Shown here one piece after another: positions 1 to 9,209 of a stretch of 64,000 nt of DNA. The notes beneath the pieces were generated by a model, which had not been told where the DNA came from, did not search any database, and saw only the letters and a program-made list of their open reading frames with translations. The position numbers and the translations under genes are program-made. Source of the stretch: Algorimicrobium algoritergicola (GTDB lineage Bacteria; Bacteroidota; Bacteroidia; Flavobacteriales; Flavobacteriaceae); assembly GCF_008086165.1 (NCBI RefSeq), contig NZ_VSKL01000001.1, forward strand, positions 62,001 through 126,000. Reading direction: 5' to 3'. The number at the start of each line of letters is the position of its first letter. The first letter of the stretch is position 1.

Positions 1-123
1 GCCATTCTAAATTTAGTCGCCTTTTTTATCTTTATCAAGAAAAAACAAGATTATCGCGCAAGAGGTGTGCTTTTAGCAACCGTTATTGTTGCGGTTTCAA
101 CATTTCTATTTAAATTTATGTAG
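1..123 (+). CDS. C-terminal end of a membrane protein (partial)
   Basis: An open frame enters from the left edge and stops at TAG 121-123, leaving 40 residues. They contain a hydrophobic stretch, a short basic loop (KKKQDYRARG) and a second hydrophobic stretch, so this looks like the last one or two membrane segments of an integral membrane protein. The stop lies 1 nt before the ATG of lpxB, so the two genes are probably cotranscribed. Too little remains to name the family. Confidence 0.6.
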   Translation, partial: AILNLVAFFIFIKKKQDYRARGVLLATVIVAVSTFLFKFM

Positions 124-124
124 T

Positions 125-1240
125 ATGAAATATTATATAATTTCTGGTGAAGCTTCAGGTGATCTGCATGGTTCCAACCTGATGAAAGCTCTGAAAAAAG
201 AAGACCCAAAAGCAGAATTTCAATTTTGGGGAGGTGACTTAATGCAAGCCGTTGGTGGTACTTTGGTGAAACACTACAAAGAACGCTCGTTTATGGGTTT
301 TGCAGAAGTGATTATGAACCTCTCTTCTATCTTTAAGGATTTCGATTTATGTAAAACGGATATTACCGAATACCAACCAGATGTTATTATTTTCATAGAC
401 AATTCAGGATTCAACTTGCGTATTGCCAAGTGGGCAAAAAAAGAAGGATTTAAAACAAATTATTATATTTCGCCACAAGTTTGGGCATCTAGACCAGGAC
501 GTGTAAAAGATATTAAACGCGACATTGATGCCATGTACGTTATTTTACCCTTTGTTGAAACGTTTTATAAAACCCATAATTATCCAGTAACTTTTGTTGG
601 TCACCCACTTATTGATGCTATTTCTGGTCGCGAACAAATTAGCGAAGCAACCTTTAGAGCGGAAAACGAATTAAGCGAAAAACCAATAATTGCGCTATTA
701 CCTGGCAGTAGAAAACAAGAAATTTCCAAAATGTTGTCGGTTATGTTAAGCCTGACTCCAGACTATCCTAACTATCAATTTGTAATTGCGGGTGCACCAA
801 GTCAGGATTACGATTTCTACAAACAGTTTATTAAAAATTCCAACGTTCACTTTATTTCAAATAAAACGTATGATTTATTGAGTGTTGCTTCCGCAGCATT
901 AGTAACATCAGGAACGGCAACGTTAGAAGCTGCTTTATTTAAAGTTCCAGAAGTGGTTTGCTATAAAGGCAGTTGGTTATCCTACCAAATTGGCAAGCGT
1001 TTGGTAAAGCATATTAAATACATTTCTTTGGTGAATTTAATTATGGATAAAGAGGTTGTAACCGAATTGATTCAAGCTAGTTTTACGCGAAAAAACCTAA
1101 AAATAGAACTCGATAAAATTCTTGATAAACCAACTAGAAACAAGCTATTTTTGGACTACTACGAACTTGAAAAAAAGTTAGGCGGCAAAGGTGCAAGTGC
1201 TAAAACGGCTCAGCTTATCTATAAATCACTTAATACGTAA
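125..1240 (+). CDS. lpxB: Lipid-A-disaccharide synthase
   Basis: Glycosyltransferase family 19 enzyme that joins UDP-diacylglucosamine and lipid X to make the lipid A disaccharide at the inner face of the inner membrane. The protein starts MKYYIISGEASGDLHG, the hallmark LpxB N-terminus, and carries the LLPGSRKQEI nucleotide-binding motif near residue 195 and the GTATLEAAL motif near residue 265. Length (371 aa) is normal. An upstream in-frame ATG at 86 would overlap the preceding gene and add 13 unrelated residues, so I start at 125. The 3' end overlaps the convergent methyltransferase gene by 11 bp. Confidence 0.95.
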   Translation: MKYYIISGEASGDLHGSNLMKALKKEDPKAEFQFWGGDLMQAVGGTLVKHYKERSFMGFAEVIMNLSSIFKDFDLCKTDITEYQPDVIIFIDNSGFNLRIAKWAKKEGFKTNYYISPQVWASRPGRVKDIKRDIDAMYVILPFVETFYKTHNYPVTFVGHPLIDAISGREQISEATFRAENELSEKPIIALLPGSRKQEISKMLSVMLSLTPDYPNYQFVIAGAPSQDYDFYKQFIKNSNVHFISNKTYDLLSVASAALVTSGTATLEAALFKVPEVVCYKGSWLSYQIGKRLVKHIKYISLVNLIMDKEVVTELIQASFTRKNLKIELDKILDKPTRNKLFLDYYELEKKLGGKGASAKTAQLIYKSLNT

Positions 1241-2393
1241 TAGGTAAACTTTCAAATAGTTTTTTGTTTGAATTTTCAATGCCAGAAAGTGTTTCTTGCA
1301 ACGATTTGGCTATAGCATAACCCAATAATGGTGGAACCGCATTTCCTATTTGCTGATATTGACTCAAGCCCTTTTCCCAACTCATTTTGGTCCGCATACC
1401 TTGAAAAATAAAGGTGTCTGGAAAGGATTGTAATCGCGCGCCTTCACGAGCAGTAAAATTCCGATGTAAAAACGGATGAATAAAATTACTTTGAAAGGAT
1501 GCTGCAATTGTTGGCGCAGGTTTTTCGGCATGTAAACGCTGATTATTTTGCGAAAAAACGATTTTCGATTTCTCCTTCGGATTTCCACGTTTTACCGCAG
1601 CATGTTCTTGAGAAACATGCGCTAATGATTCACCCGCTTTAATTACCTGAAACCGATTGATTAATCGTTGGGTATGGCGCATAGCCACATGGTTAAAAAC
1701 CGACGAACTTTGCTTCCTGACAAATTCTTGATAATTATTTGTGGCTTCAGTTTCATAGGTCATTTTTTCGGCACCTTCGGATGCGTTAATTTGCGGCAAA
1801 TCGGATATAGCTTCCCAAACGGTAACGGGGTTTTCATAGGTTTTCTTTGGAAAAAGCGGTTGCTTTTCTAAATCCTTTCGGATGCCAATCATTATAACCC
1901 GTTGTCTATTTTGTGGCACACCATAATCCGACGCTAAAAGCACTTGATATTCCACTTGATATCCAACGCCTGCATTTTCAAACTCGTCTTTCATAAGTTT
2001 AATAACCTGTCCTTTTTGCATGGATAATAAGCCACGTACATTTTCCATAACAAAGGCTTTGGGTTGTAAATCGGTAACCACACGAACAAACTCGTAAAAC
2101 AACTCGTTTCTAGGATCTGACTTGGCTTTGTTTCTGTTTTTATTAGCCAATGAAAACCCTTGACAAGGTGGACCTCCAACAACCACATCTACAGGATTTG
2201 AAATGTGTTTTTTTAATTCATTAGTAGAAATGTCTCGTAAATCATTTTTAATAAACGGCACATTTGGAAAGTTATGGGAATAGGTTTTTTCACAATTTTC
2301 ATCAACATCACTTGCTAACAGCGTTTGGAATCCAGCCCATTTAAAACCAAGTGCTAATCCACCACAACCCGAAAACAAATCGACTACATTCAT
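1230..2393 (-). CDS. DNA (cytosine-5-)-methyltransferase, solitary
   Basis: AdoMet-dependent C5 cytosine methyltransferase of the Dcm/HhaI fold, 387 aa. Visible motifs in order: I DLFSGCGGLALGF (5-17), IV GGPPCQGFS with catalytic Cys77, VI MENVRG (116-121), VIII QNRQRV (161-166), and X QIGNAVPP near the C-terminus. The region between VIII and X is the target-recognition domain. I start at 2393 because motif I begins almost at once; longer forms add 79 residues that do not resemble the family and overlap the divergent NlpC gene. No restriction endonuclease or Vsr gene lies nearby, so it appears to be an orphan methyltransferase. It interrupts the otherwise same-direction lpxB-NlpC-comEC row. 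Confidence 0.93.
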   Translation of the reverse strand: MNVVDLFSGCGGLALGFKWAGFQTLLASDVDENCEKTYSHNFPNVPFIKNDLRDISTNELKKHISNPVDVVVGGPPCQGFSLANKNRNKAKSDPRNELFYEFVRVVTDLQPKAFVMENVRGLLSMQKGQVIKLMKDEFENAGVGYQVEYQVLLASDYGVPQNRQRVIMIGIRKDLEKQPLFPKKTYENPVTVWEAISDLPQINASEGAEKMTYETEATNNYQEFVRKQSSSVFNHVAMRHTQRLINRFQVIKAGESLAHVSQEHAAVKRGNPKEKSKIVFSQNNQRLHAEKPAPTIAASFQSNFIHPFLHRNFTAREGARLQSFPDTFIFQGMRTKMSWEKGLSQYQQIGNAVPPLLGYAIAKSLQETLSGIENSNKKLFESLPITY

Positions 2394-2502
2394 ATTGTAA
2401 AATTCCTTTGAAAGGTTAAAAGTAACCGTTTTATATGTGTTGTCCAACCAAGTTTTTAAGTTGTTATTACTTTTTATAACAAAAATGTGTATTTTTGGAA
2501 AC

Positions 2503-3030
2503 ATGCAAAAAAGCTTACTTATTTTATTATGCCTATTCTGTTTTTCGGCTTGCAAGTCGACAAAAAAGGCGACTACATCATCGAAAAGAACGACTAAATC
2601 TGCTCCAGCTACCAAAAAAATAGGCAGCAACAGCGGGACTTATAATTCTCAAGCAGAATCTATTATAGATTATGCCAAAACGTTTAATGGCGTGAGATAT
2701 AAATATGGTGGTTCTACCAAAAAAGGTATGGATTGTTCTGGTTTAATTGTCACGTCCTTTAAAAAAGAAGCCATTCAATTGCCGCGAACCACATCACAAT
2801 TAGCCGTAACAGGTGATTGGGTAGATGTTAAAGAGGTTCAAAAAGGGGATTTATTATTTTTTGCCACCAGTAAAAATAGCCGAAACGTAAATCATGTAGG
2901 AATTGTAACCGAATCACGTACTGGTTTTGTAGAATTTATTCATGCATCTACAAGTAGCGGTGTTATGATTTCAGAGCTTTCTGAAAAGTATTGGTATTTT
3001 GCATTTGTTCAAGCACGACGAATCTTGTAA
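2503..3030 (+). CDS. NlpC/P60 (C40) peptidase lipoprotein
   Basis: Cell-wall cysteine peptidase predicted to cleave peptide-stem bonds of murein. Residues 1-17 are a lipoprotein signal with lipobox FSAC, followed by a Lys/Thr/Ser-rich linker (about 20-45) and an NlpC/P60 domain. The nucleophile lies in MDCSGLI and the His in NHVGIV. 175 aa is usual for a single-domain spr/NlpC-type lipoprotein. I chose the start at 2503 because it gives a clean signal peptide; an upstream ATG at 2437 adds residues overlapping the divergent promoter region. comEC follows 22 nt downstream. Confidence 0.9.
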   Translation: MQKSLLILLCLFCFSACKSTKKATTSSKRTTKSAPATKKIGSNSGTYNSQAESIIDYAKTFNGVRYKYGGSTKKGMDCSGLIVTSFKKEAIQLPRTTSQLAVTGDWVDVKEVQKGDLLFFATSKNSRNVNHVGIVTESRTGFVEFIHASTSSGVMISELSEKYWYFAFVQARRIL

Positions 3031-3048
3031 GTTATTTTCGTAACTTAC
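3027..3048 (+). other. Inverted repeat over a stop codon, just before comEC
   Basis: A perfect 8-bp inverted repeat (GTAAGTTA / TAACTTAC) with a 6-nt loop spans the NlpC stop codon and ends 4 nt before the GTG of comEC. No T-run follows, so it is not a classical terminator. It could limit translation of comEC from its weak start. Function is inferred only from position. Confidence 0.45.
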
Positions 3049-3052
3049 TATT

Positions 3053-5092
3053 GTGAAACTTCTTGATTTTCCGATAGTTAAACTAACATGCTGTTTCATG
3101 TTAGGTATTTTAGTGAGTTTGCGGTTAGCAGTATCACTGAAGTTTTCTGTGACTATATCTTTCGTAGTTCTTCTAATTCTTACCATCACTTATTTTGTAA
3201 ATCGAAATCAGTTTAAACAATCCATCTGGTTTGGGTTAGCTACTTATTTAATGGTTATAAGTTTGGGTAATTTAAGTGTAAAAACCCACAATCATTTAAA
3301 TTATGAAAATCATTACACGCATCAGTATTCTATCTCTGAAACCGAATTTTCGCAGTTTCAATTGCGGATTTTAGAGGTTTTAAAACCTAACGTATTCAAC
3401 CAACGCTACATTGCTGAAATAGAAACGATTAATGGCAAAAGTGTTTTTGGAGATATTCTATTAAACATTAGTAAAGACAGCAGTTTATTAAACTTTCAAG
3501 TAGATGATAAGATTGAAATATTTGGCAGTTTACAAGAACTTTACAGGCCTCTAAATCCGCATCAATTTGATTACAAAACGTATTTAGAAAATCACCAGAT
3601 TTATGCTCAAATTTATAGCAAAGCTGAATTTGTTTCCATCCTATCCACTGAAAAAAATAGCATCTATGGTTATGCTGATTATTTCCGTCAAGCCATAAAC
3701 AAAGGTCTCCAGAAATATAATTATAGCGCATCTGAATTAGCCGTCATAAATGCACTCCTTTTAGGGCAAAGGCAGGATATTGGCAAGGAATTATACGCGG
3801 ATTATGTAAATGCTGGCGCTATTCATATTCTAGCGATTTCTGGATTGCATATTGGCATTATTCTGTTCCTTTTAAAATGGTTGTTTAAACCTTTATTACT
3901 TATTAAACATGGTCGGTATATTACTGCTATCATCATTCTTTTTATACTGTGGAGTTATGCCGTGGTTGCGGGATTATCACCTTCTATTTTACGCGCTGTA
4001 ACCATGTTTAGTGTAATAACCGTAGGCATGTATTTAAAACGGCCTTATAACATTTATAACACGTTGGCTATTTCGGCATTTATATTACTGATATGGAATC
4101 CCATGATTTTATTTGAAATCGGGTTTCAATTAAGTTATTTAGCGGTTATTGGAATCGTAGCAGTTCATCCGCTATTGTTTGAACGCTTAAAAACACCCTA
4201 TTCCTTTCCCAATAAAATTATTACGTTAATGACGGTTTCATTGGCCGCACAATTAGGAATTTTCCCATTGAGTATTTTTTATTTTCATCAATTTCCTGGG
4301 CTATTCTTATTGACTAATGTAGTGGTAATTCCATTTTTAGGATTTATTTTAGGTTATGGATTATTAATTTTCGGCATGGCTCTATTAGGCATTCCTAAAA
4401 GCTTATTGACAGATATTTTTGGTGATATTATTAGTTTGATGAATTACTTTTTTAAATGGATTGCACATCAGGAAGCTTTTATTTTCAGAGACATTCCCAT
4501 GAATTGGTTTCTTGTTATTGGACTATATCTGATAATCCTACTCTGTACGAAGTATTATATATCCAAATCGTTCAACAGACTTGTTTTGGCATTGGTTGTA
4601 ACTTGCATATTCCAAATTGGTTTATTTTTCAATCAATATTATTATAGCAATAATAATGAATTGGTGGTATTTCATAAAAGCAGACACAGTGTTATTAGTA
4701 AAAAGTCTGGATTTCACTTGCAGGTATTTCATAATTTAGACAGCTTGAAATTGGAAACAGATTATAGTATTACCAATTATCGTGTTGGGAGTTTTATTAA
4801 GAAGATAGACTATCAAACGATTCAAAATGTGTATAATTTCAACCAGAAACAGTTATTAATAATTGACAGTTTAGGTGTTTACAAAAACGTATCATTTAAA
4901 CCTGATTATATTATTTTGAGTCAGTCGCCAAAAATTAATTTAAATCGACTAATAGATTCTTTAAATCCGCTAGTTATTATTGCTGATGGCAGCAATTACA
5001 AATCGTATATAAAACGATGGACTGAAACCTGTAAAACACGAAAACGCCTTTTTCACTATACAGGTGAAAAAGGCGCTTTTATATTAAAATAA
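3053..5092 (+). CDS. comEC: ComEC/Rec2-type DNA uptake channel
   Basis: Inner-membrane channel for single-stranded DNA uptake in natural transformation. Order: two or three N-terminal membrane helices, a DUF4131-type extracytoplasmic domain (about 95-200), then the Competence domain with many helices (about 215-500), including the conserved HILAISGLHIG stretch and a GLSPSILRA motif. The C-terminal 160 residues occupy the place of the metallo-beta-lactamase-like nuclease domain but show no HxHxDH metal motif, so that domain is degenerate. The start is GTG at 3053; no ATG fits before the first helix. A terminator-like hairpin lies in the last codons. Confidence 0.88.
   Translation: MKLLDFPIVKLTCCFMLGILVSLRLAVSLKFSVTISFVVLLILTITYFVNRNQFKQSIWFGLATYLMVISLGNLSVKTHNHLNYENHYTHQYSISETEFSQFQLRILEVLKPNVFNQRYIAEIETINGKSVFGDILLNISKDSSLLNFQVDDKIEIFGSLQELYRPLNPHQFDYKTYLENHQIYAQIYSKAEFVSILSTEKNSIYGYADYFRQAINKGLQKYNYSASELAVINALLLGQRQDIGKELYADYVNAGAIHILAISGLHIGIILFLLKWLFKPLLLIKHGRYITAIIILFILWSYAVVAGLSPSILRAVTMFSVITVGMYLKRPYNIYNTLAISAFILLIWNPMILFEIGFQLSYLAVIGIVAVHPLLFERLKTPYSFPNKIITLMTVSLAAQLGIFPLSIFYFHQFPGLFLLTNVVVIPFLGFILGYGLLIFGMALLGIPKSLLTDIFGDIISLMNYFFKWIAHQEAFIFRDIPMNWFLVIGLYLIILLCTKYYISKSFNRLVLALVVTCIFQIGLFFNQYYYSNNNELVVFHKSRHSVISKKSGFHLQVFHNLDSLKLETDYSITNYRVGSFIKKIDYQTIQNVYNFNQKQLLIIDSLGVYKNVSFKPDYIILSQSPKINLNRLIDSLNPLVIIADGSNYKSYIKRWTETCKTRKRLFHYTGEKGAFILK
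5045..5075. terminator. Bidirectional terminator-like hairpin inside the comEC 3' end
   Basis: A 12-bp perfect stem (cgcctttttcac / gtgaaaaaggcg) with a 7-nt loop is followed by CTTTTATATT on the + strand and by TTTT on the - strand. It sits within the last coding codons of comEC, between two convergent genes, and could end transcription of both. Confidence 0.6.
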
Positions 5093-5099
5093 AACTAAA

Positions 5100-5648
5100 T
5101 TAGTTTGTAAACTCTGGCTTAAATTCTTTTGCAAATGCTTGAAAATCTTGCTGTGTTTTAAAATTGTTATGCTCATTATTTTTAAACACTTTGAGATACA
5201 GTTCCAATTGCTGTGGTGTTTGATATCCAATAATTGGTGCTAACAAACTACCGGCTTCATCCAAATATATAATAGTTGGATACGACCGAATACTAAAATA
5301 ACGCGCTAATTCATGACCTGAATTACGCTTGTTAGCTTTTGCTGGATCATAACCTGGATTCGTATACGTTTTTCCTTTAAAGTTAACAGTTTCATTACCT
5401 TCGGCATTAAATTTAACCGCATAATAATGTTTGTTGACATAGTCAGCAACGTCTTTATTTTGAAAAGTGTTTTTATCTAACATTTTACAAGGACCGCACC
5501 AGTTGGTGTACATATCCATCATAATTTTTTTAGGTTTTTTCTTTTGAAGTTCTACAGCTTCCTCTAGGGTTACCCAATTAATTTCTTGCGCTACGCCTAC
5601 TGCCGAAAACCCGACAACCAGTAATAAAGTGTAAAATAAATTTCTCAT
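5100..5648 (-). CDS. Periplasmic thioredoxin-family protein
   Basis: 182-aa exported thiol-disulfide protein. A signal peptide (1-20, ending VGVAQ) is followed by a thioredoxin fold with active site NWCGPC (Cys51, Cys54) and the cis-Pro region SYPTIIYL. An insert after the active site (NFKGKTYTNPGYDPAKANKRNSGHE) is typical of Bacteroidetes thioredoxin-like proteins of the DUF255/thioredoxin_7 type. It probably reduces or isomerises envelope proteins; no partner is evident. It lies downstream of the peptide-transport genes but a terminator separates it from them. Confidence 0.85.
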   Translation of the reverse strand: MRNLFYTLLLVVGFSAVGVAQEINWVTLEEAVELQKKKPKKIMMDMYTNWCGPCKMLDKNTFQNKDVADYVNKHYYAVKFNAEGNETVNFKGKTYTNPGYDPAKANKRNSGHELARYFSIRSYPTIIYLDEAGSLLAPIIGYQTPQQLELYLKVFKNNEHNNFKTQQDFQAFAKEFKPEFTN

Positions 5649-5684
5649 GTTCTATTTGTTGTAATATATGATTCGAACTTACAA

Positions 5685-5709
5685 AAAACACGCCAAAAAG
5701 GCGTGTTTT
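5685..5709 (-). terminator. Intrinsic terminator after the first POT transporter
   Basis: 10-bp stem (aaaacacgcc / ggcgtgtttt) with a 5-nt A loop. On the - strand the stem runs into a T6 tract (GGCGTGTTTTTTG). It ends the transcript of the gene at 5736-7523. Confidence 0.75.
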
Positions 5710-5735
5710 GTATGAAATTTTAACAATTATTTCGA

Positions 5736-7523
5736 TTAACGAACACCATGCATTAATTTTTTAAGCAATGGGTTAAGAAGCATGGATATAACACCAACTC
5801 CTAAAGGAACTAAAGTAAATATTAAAAAGAAAATACTTAATGAGTATTGCTCGCTTATAGAGTCAATCATTCCTCCCATTTTTCCTGCAGCTTTTTGGCC
5901 AATGGCAATAGCCAAATACCAAATTCCAAACATAAAACCAATCATTCTACCAGGAACCAATTTACTTAAATAAGACAAGCCTACAGGCGAAATGCACAAT
6001 TCTCCCATAGTATGGAATAGAAAGGCTACAATTAGGAATATCATGCTTACAGAAGCTGTTTTGGCTCCTTGAGGGACATCGCCTGTGCCGTATGATAAGA
6101 ATGCAAAACCAAGTCCTAACAAAATTAACCCAATACCATATTTCATGGCGGCACTTGGATTGTATTTACTTTCCCACCATTTAGAAAATAGCGGTGCTAA
6201 TGTTATAATAAAGAAAGAATTAAGAATCCCAAACCAAGAAGCGTCAACCTCGTTTCCATCCTGTGAAAATTTATCTACCAATCTAAAAATCACCAAAATC
6301 CATAAACCTATAAATGAAATGGCCAAGAAAACATTAGATAAGCCTATTTTTTTATATGTTTTTTTAGCTAAAAGAATAAGGACCCAAGTAATAATCATTA
6401 ATGGAACCGTTGTTAACAGCAAATCAACAATTTTGAATATCATGGCTGAATTACCAACTAAACTTCTATCTGTATAGTCTCTTGCAAATAAGGTCATAGA
6501 TCCCAATGCTTGTTCAAAGAATGCAAAGAAAAATACGGTGAAAACTCCAAAAATAGAAACTGCAATAATACGATCTCTAACGATTGGCAAATAGCGTGAA
6601 ATTCTAGTAACTAATAAAATTAGAAATAAAATTAATGCTGAAAGTACCACAAAATTAGAACCGCTCATATTACCTACTGTGAAAGGCAGTAAATTAGTAT
6701 TCTCAATTTTTTCTAATGGGTCATTAAATAAGTACAATAATCCTCCAACAGAAGATAAAAGAATTAAAACTTTATCAAACATTGTAAATGGATTCAGTTT
6801 TTCTTTAGCTACTGGAGACGTATCGTGTTCCTTTGGACTTTCCTCATTAATATTTTGAGGCAACTCTACTTCATGAACTCCAGATGGCTTTCCACCAATT
6901 CTTCCAAAAAGATCTTTTGCTAACCAAAATTGAACTAAACCTAATAGCATGAATATTCCAGCTAATCCAAATCCATAGCTCCAACCATAATTTTCGGCTA
7001 AATAACCACAAAGCATCATTCCGAAGAAAGCACCTGCATTTACACCCATGTAATAAATAGTATAAGCCCCATCTTTTTTAGACTCTTTACCTTTATACAT
7101 ATCAGAAATCATAGAAGTCATGTTGGGCTTAAAGAATCCAGTTCCTACAATTAAAAGACCTAAACCTATATAAAATGTACTCGTCGTTTCAAAAGCCATA
7201 GCTGCGTGACCTAAAGTCATAAGTAAGCAACCAATTACAACAGCTACCCGATATCCCGTATAGTTATCTGCAATCCATCCACCAAGAATTGGCGTAAGGT
7301 ATAGCAAGGAACCATACGTACCAATTAAAGATAAAGCATTTTCGCTAGTCCATCCCCAACCTGCATTGCCACCAATTAAAGGTGCCGTTAAAAACAAAAT
7401 TAAAAGGATTCGCATTCCATAGAAAGAAAAACGCTCCCACATTTCAGTAAAGAAGATGACAAATAATCCTGCCGGATGACCAATTACCTTGTCTTTAAAT
7501 AAATTTTCAATATCAGTATTCAT
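5736..7523 (-). CDS. Proton-dependent oligopeptide transporter (POT/PTR2 family)
   Basis: 595-aa inner-membrane symporter that couples proton flow to di- and tripeptide import. The POT signature is present at TM1 (FFTEMWERFSFYG; Glu27, Glu30, Arg31), followed by an MFS-type array of about 14 hydrophobic helices. A hydrophilic loop of about 45 residues (roughly 210-255, Glu/Lys/Pro-rich) separates the two halves. The second paralogue (7589-9157) and a DPP IV (9210-11399) lie just upstream on the same strand, so DPP IV probably feeds dipeptides to these carriers. The 65-nt gap to the upstream paralogue has no clear terminator. Confidence 0.93.
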   Translation of the reverse strand: MNTDIENLFKDKVIGHPAGLFVIFFTEMWERFSFYGMRILLILFLTAPLIGGNAGWGWTSENALSLIGTYGSLLYLTPILGGWIADNYTGYRVAVVIGCLLMTLGHAAMAFETTSTFYIGLGLLIVGTGFFKPNMTSMISDMYKGKESKKDGAYTIYYMGVNAGAFFGMMLCGYLAENYGWSYGFGLAGIFMLLGLVQFWLAKDLFGRIGGKPSGVHEVELPQNINEESPKEHDTSPVAKEKLNPFTMFDKVLILLSSVGGLLYLFNDPLEKIENTNLLPFTVGNMSGSNFVVLSALILFLILLVTRISRYLPIVRDRIIAVSIFGVFTVFFFAFFEQALGSMTLFARDYTDRSLVGNSAMIFKIVDLLLTTVPLMIITWVLILLAKKTYKKIGLSNVFLAISFIGLWILVIFRLVDKFSQDGNEVDASWFGILNSFFIITLAPLFSKWWESKYNPSAAMKYGIGLILLGLGFAFLSYGTGDVPQGAKTASVSMIFLIVAFLFHTMGELCISPVGLSYLSKLVPGRMIGFMFGIWYLAIAIGQKAAGKMGGMIDSISEQYSLSIFFLIFTLVPLGVGVISMLLNPLLKKLMHGVR

Positions 7524-7588
7524 AAAAAAGTTAATTTAGTTAAGGAATAAATTCCAAATGATATTTTTCACCAAAGTGATTTCAAATA

Positions 7589-9157
7589 TTATTGTTTTGT
7601 TTCTTCGCCTAATTCAAAGCCTTCTGTTTCTTCAACACGCATAATGCGTTCATTATCTTCAGCACCATGTGTTAAACGTTTTAGTGGTTTCAATAATAAA
7701 ATTACCAATAAACCAAAAATCACCGTAAAAATAGCAATTCCTGAGAAGATAGCATATTCACCAAATTCAGATGCCGATTCACCAATAACTCCAGCTACTT
7801 TATTACCTAATCCTGTAGCAGCAAAGTAAACACCCATCATTAAAGATGCATATTTTACAGGGGCTAATTTTGTAATAAAAGATAGTGCTACAGGTGATGA
7901 GCATAATTCTCCAATAGTATGGAACAAATACGCTAATACTAACCAATGCATAGCAGAGCTACCTTCAGCATTAAATTCTGCAGCAGCAAAAATCATAAAA
8001 ACGAAACCAAGTCCCATAATCATAGTTCCAACCGCCATTTTAAAGAGTGAGGATGCTTCTTTTCCTTTTAATTTACGTTTGGCCCAATAACCTGCAACTA
8101 GTGTTGCAAATATGATAATAAATCCTGCATTTAAACCTTGAAACCATGTTGCTGGAATTTCCCAACCAAACAACATGCGATCGGTGTTAGTTTTTGTATA
8201 AATACTCATCAATCCACCGGCTTGCTCAAAAGCACCCCAAAATACAATGACTATTAAAAACGAAAGTAACAGGACAAGGTATCTATCTTTAGAAACTTGT
8301 GTTTCCAAATTTTTATAAATCATCATCATAATTCCAGCCACAACCGCTATAAAAATATAAAGTGCCGTATAACCCCAACTATCAACTCCATCATAAGTGA
8401 AGCCCGCATACACAGCGTATGCCATAATTATAACCACGATTGCTAGGTTGACAGGTGAATTAAATAATCCCATCAATAATTTAGTAATAGAAACATCGTT
8501 ATTTTTCTCTTCTTGCGTTGGCTTATTGCCAACATTCACTAAAAACTTCTGACCGTATAAATACACCATTAAACCAAAAAGCATGGCAATTCCTGCAAGT
8601 CCAAAACCATAATGCCATCCTATTTTCTCTCCTACATATCCAACAATAAATGTGGCAAGCAATGAACCTAAATTAATACCAATATAAAAAATACTAAACC
8701 CTTTATCACGTCTAATATCACCTTGCTTATAAAGACCTCCGACCATAGTTGAAATATTAGGCTTCAATAAACCTACTCCTAAAATAATGAGACCTAAACC
8801 GGTATAAAACGCCCACATTTCATCAAAAGCTAAAATACCATGACCTGCTACAAGTATTAATGCACCATAAAGAACCGCTTTCTTTTGACCGAAAACTTTA
8901 TCGGCAAGGATTCCTCCGGGTATAGACATAACATAAACCAACATGGTATACCATCCATATAACATAATAGATTCAGAATCTAACCAGCCAAGTCCCGGAT
9001 TATCGGCAGTTGTCTTTTGCACTAAATAAAGTGTTAATAATGCGCGCATTCCATAATACGAAAAGCGCTCCCACATTTCTGTAAAGAACAAAACATATAG
9101 ACCTACAGGATGACCAAATAATTCTTTTTGATGCGCCTGTTTAATTGCTGTTGACAT
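7589..9157 (-). CDS. Proton-dependent oligopeptide transporter (POT/PTR2 family), second copy
   Basis: 522-aa paralogue of the downstream transporter. The same TM1 motif is present (FFTEMWERFSYYGMR, Glu27/Glu30/Arg31) with about 12-14 hydrophobic helices, and a conserved FHTIGELCSSPVALS stretch near residue 420 that matches FHTMGELCISPVGLS in the paralogue. The inter-half loop is shorter and the protein ends in an acidic tail. Two different POT carriers side by side suggest different peptide preferences. It lies 52 nt downstream of the DPP IV gene and probably shares its transcript. Confidence 0.93.
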   Translation of the reverse strand: MSTAIKQAHQKELFGHPVGLYVLFFTEMWERFSYYGMRALLTLYLVQKTTADNPGLGWLDSESIMLYGWYTMLVYVMSIPGGILADKVFGQKKAVLYGALILVAGHGILAFDEMWAFYTGLGLIILGVGLLKPNISTMVGGLYKQGDIRRDKGFSIFYIGINLGSLLATFIVGYVGEKIGWHYGFGLAGIAMLFGLMVYLYGQKFLVNVGNKPTQEEKNNDVSITKLLMGLFNSPVNLAIVVIIMAYAVYAGFTYDGVDSWGYTALYIFIAVVAGIMMMIYKNLETQVSKDRYLVLLLSFLIVIVFWGAFEQAGGLMSIYTKTNTDRMLFGWEIPATWFQGLNAGFIIIFATLVAGYWAKRKLKGKEASSLFKMAVGTMIMGLGFVFMIFAAAEFNAEGSSAMHWLVLAYLFHTIGELCSSPVALSFITKLAPVKYASLMMGVYFAATGLGNKVAGVIGESASEFGEYAIFSGIAIFTVIFGLLVILLLKPLKRLTHGAEDNERIMRVEETEGFELGEETKQ

Positions 9158-9209
9158 AAATTTTATTTTAGTTAGTTTATTGCATTATTCACAAAGACTT
9201 CATACTTTG

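Noticed and set aside
86-124. N-terminal extension of lpxB from the ATG at 86
   Set aside because: It overlaps the preceding reading frame and adds residues before the conserved MKYYIISGEASGD start.
2394-2630. 79-residue N-terminal extension of the methyltransferase
   Set aside because: It overlaps the divergent NlpC/P60 gene and has no resemblance to a methyltransferase N-terminus, while motif I lies right after the start at 2393.
5782-6477. Open frames on the + strand within the POT transporter gene
   Set aside because: They are complements of hydrophobic helices, have no start context or family similarity, and lie inside a clear gene.
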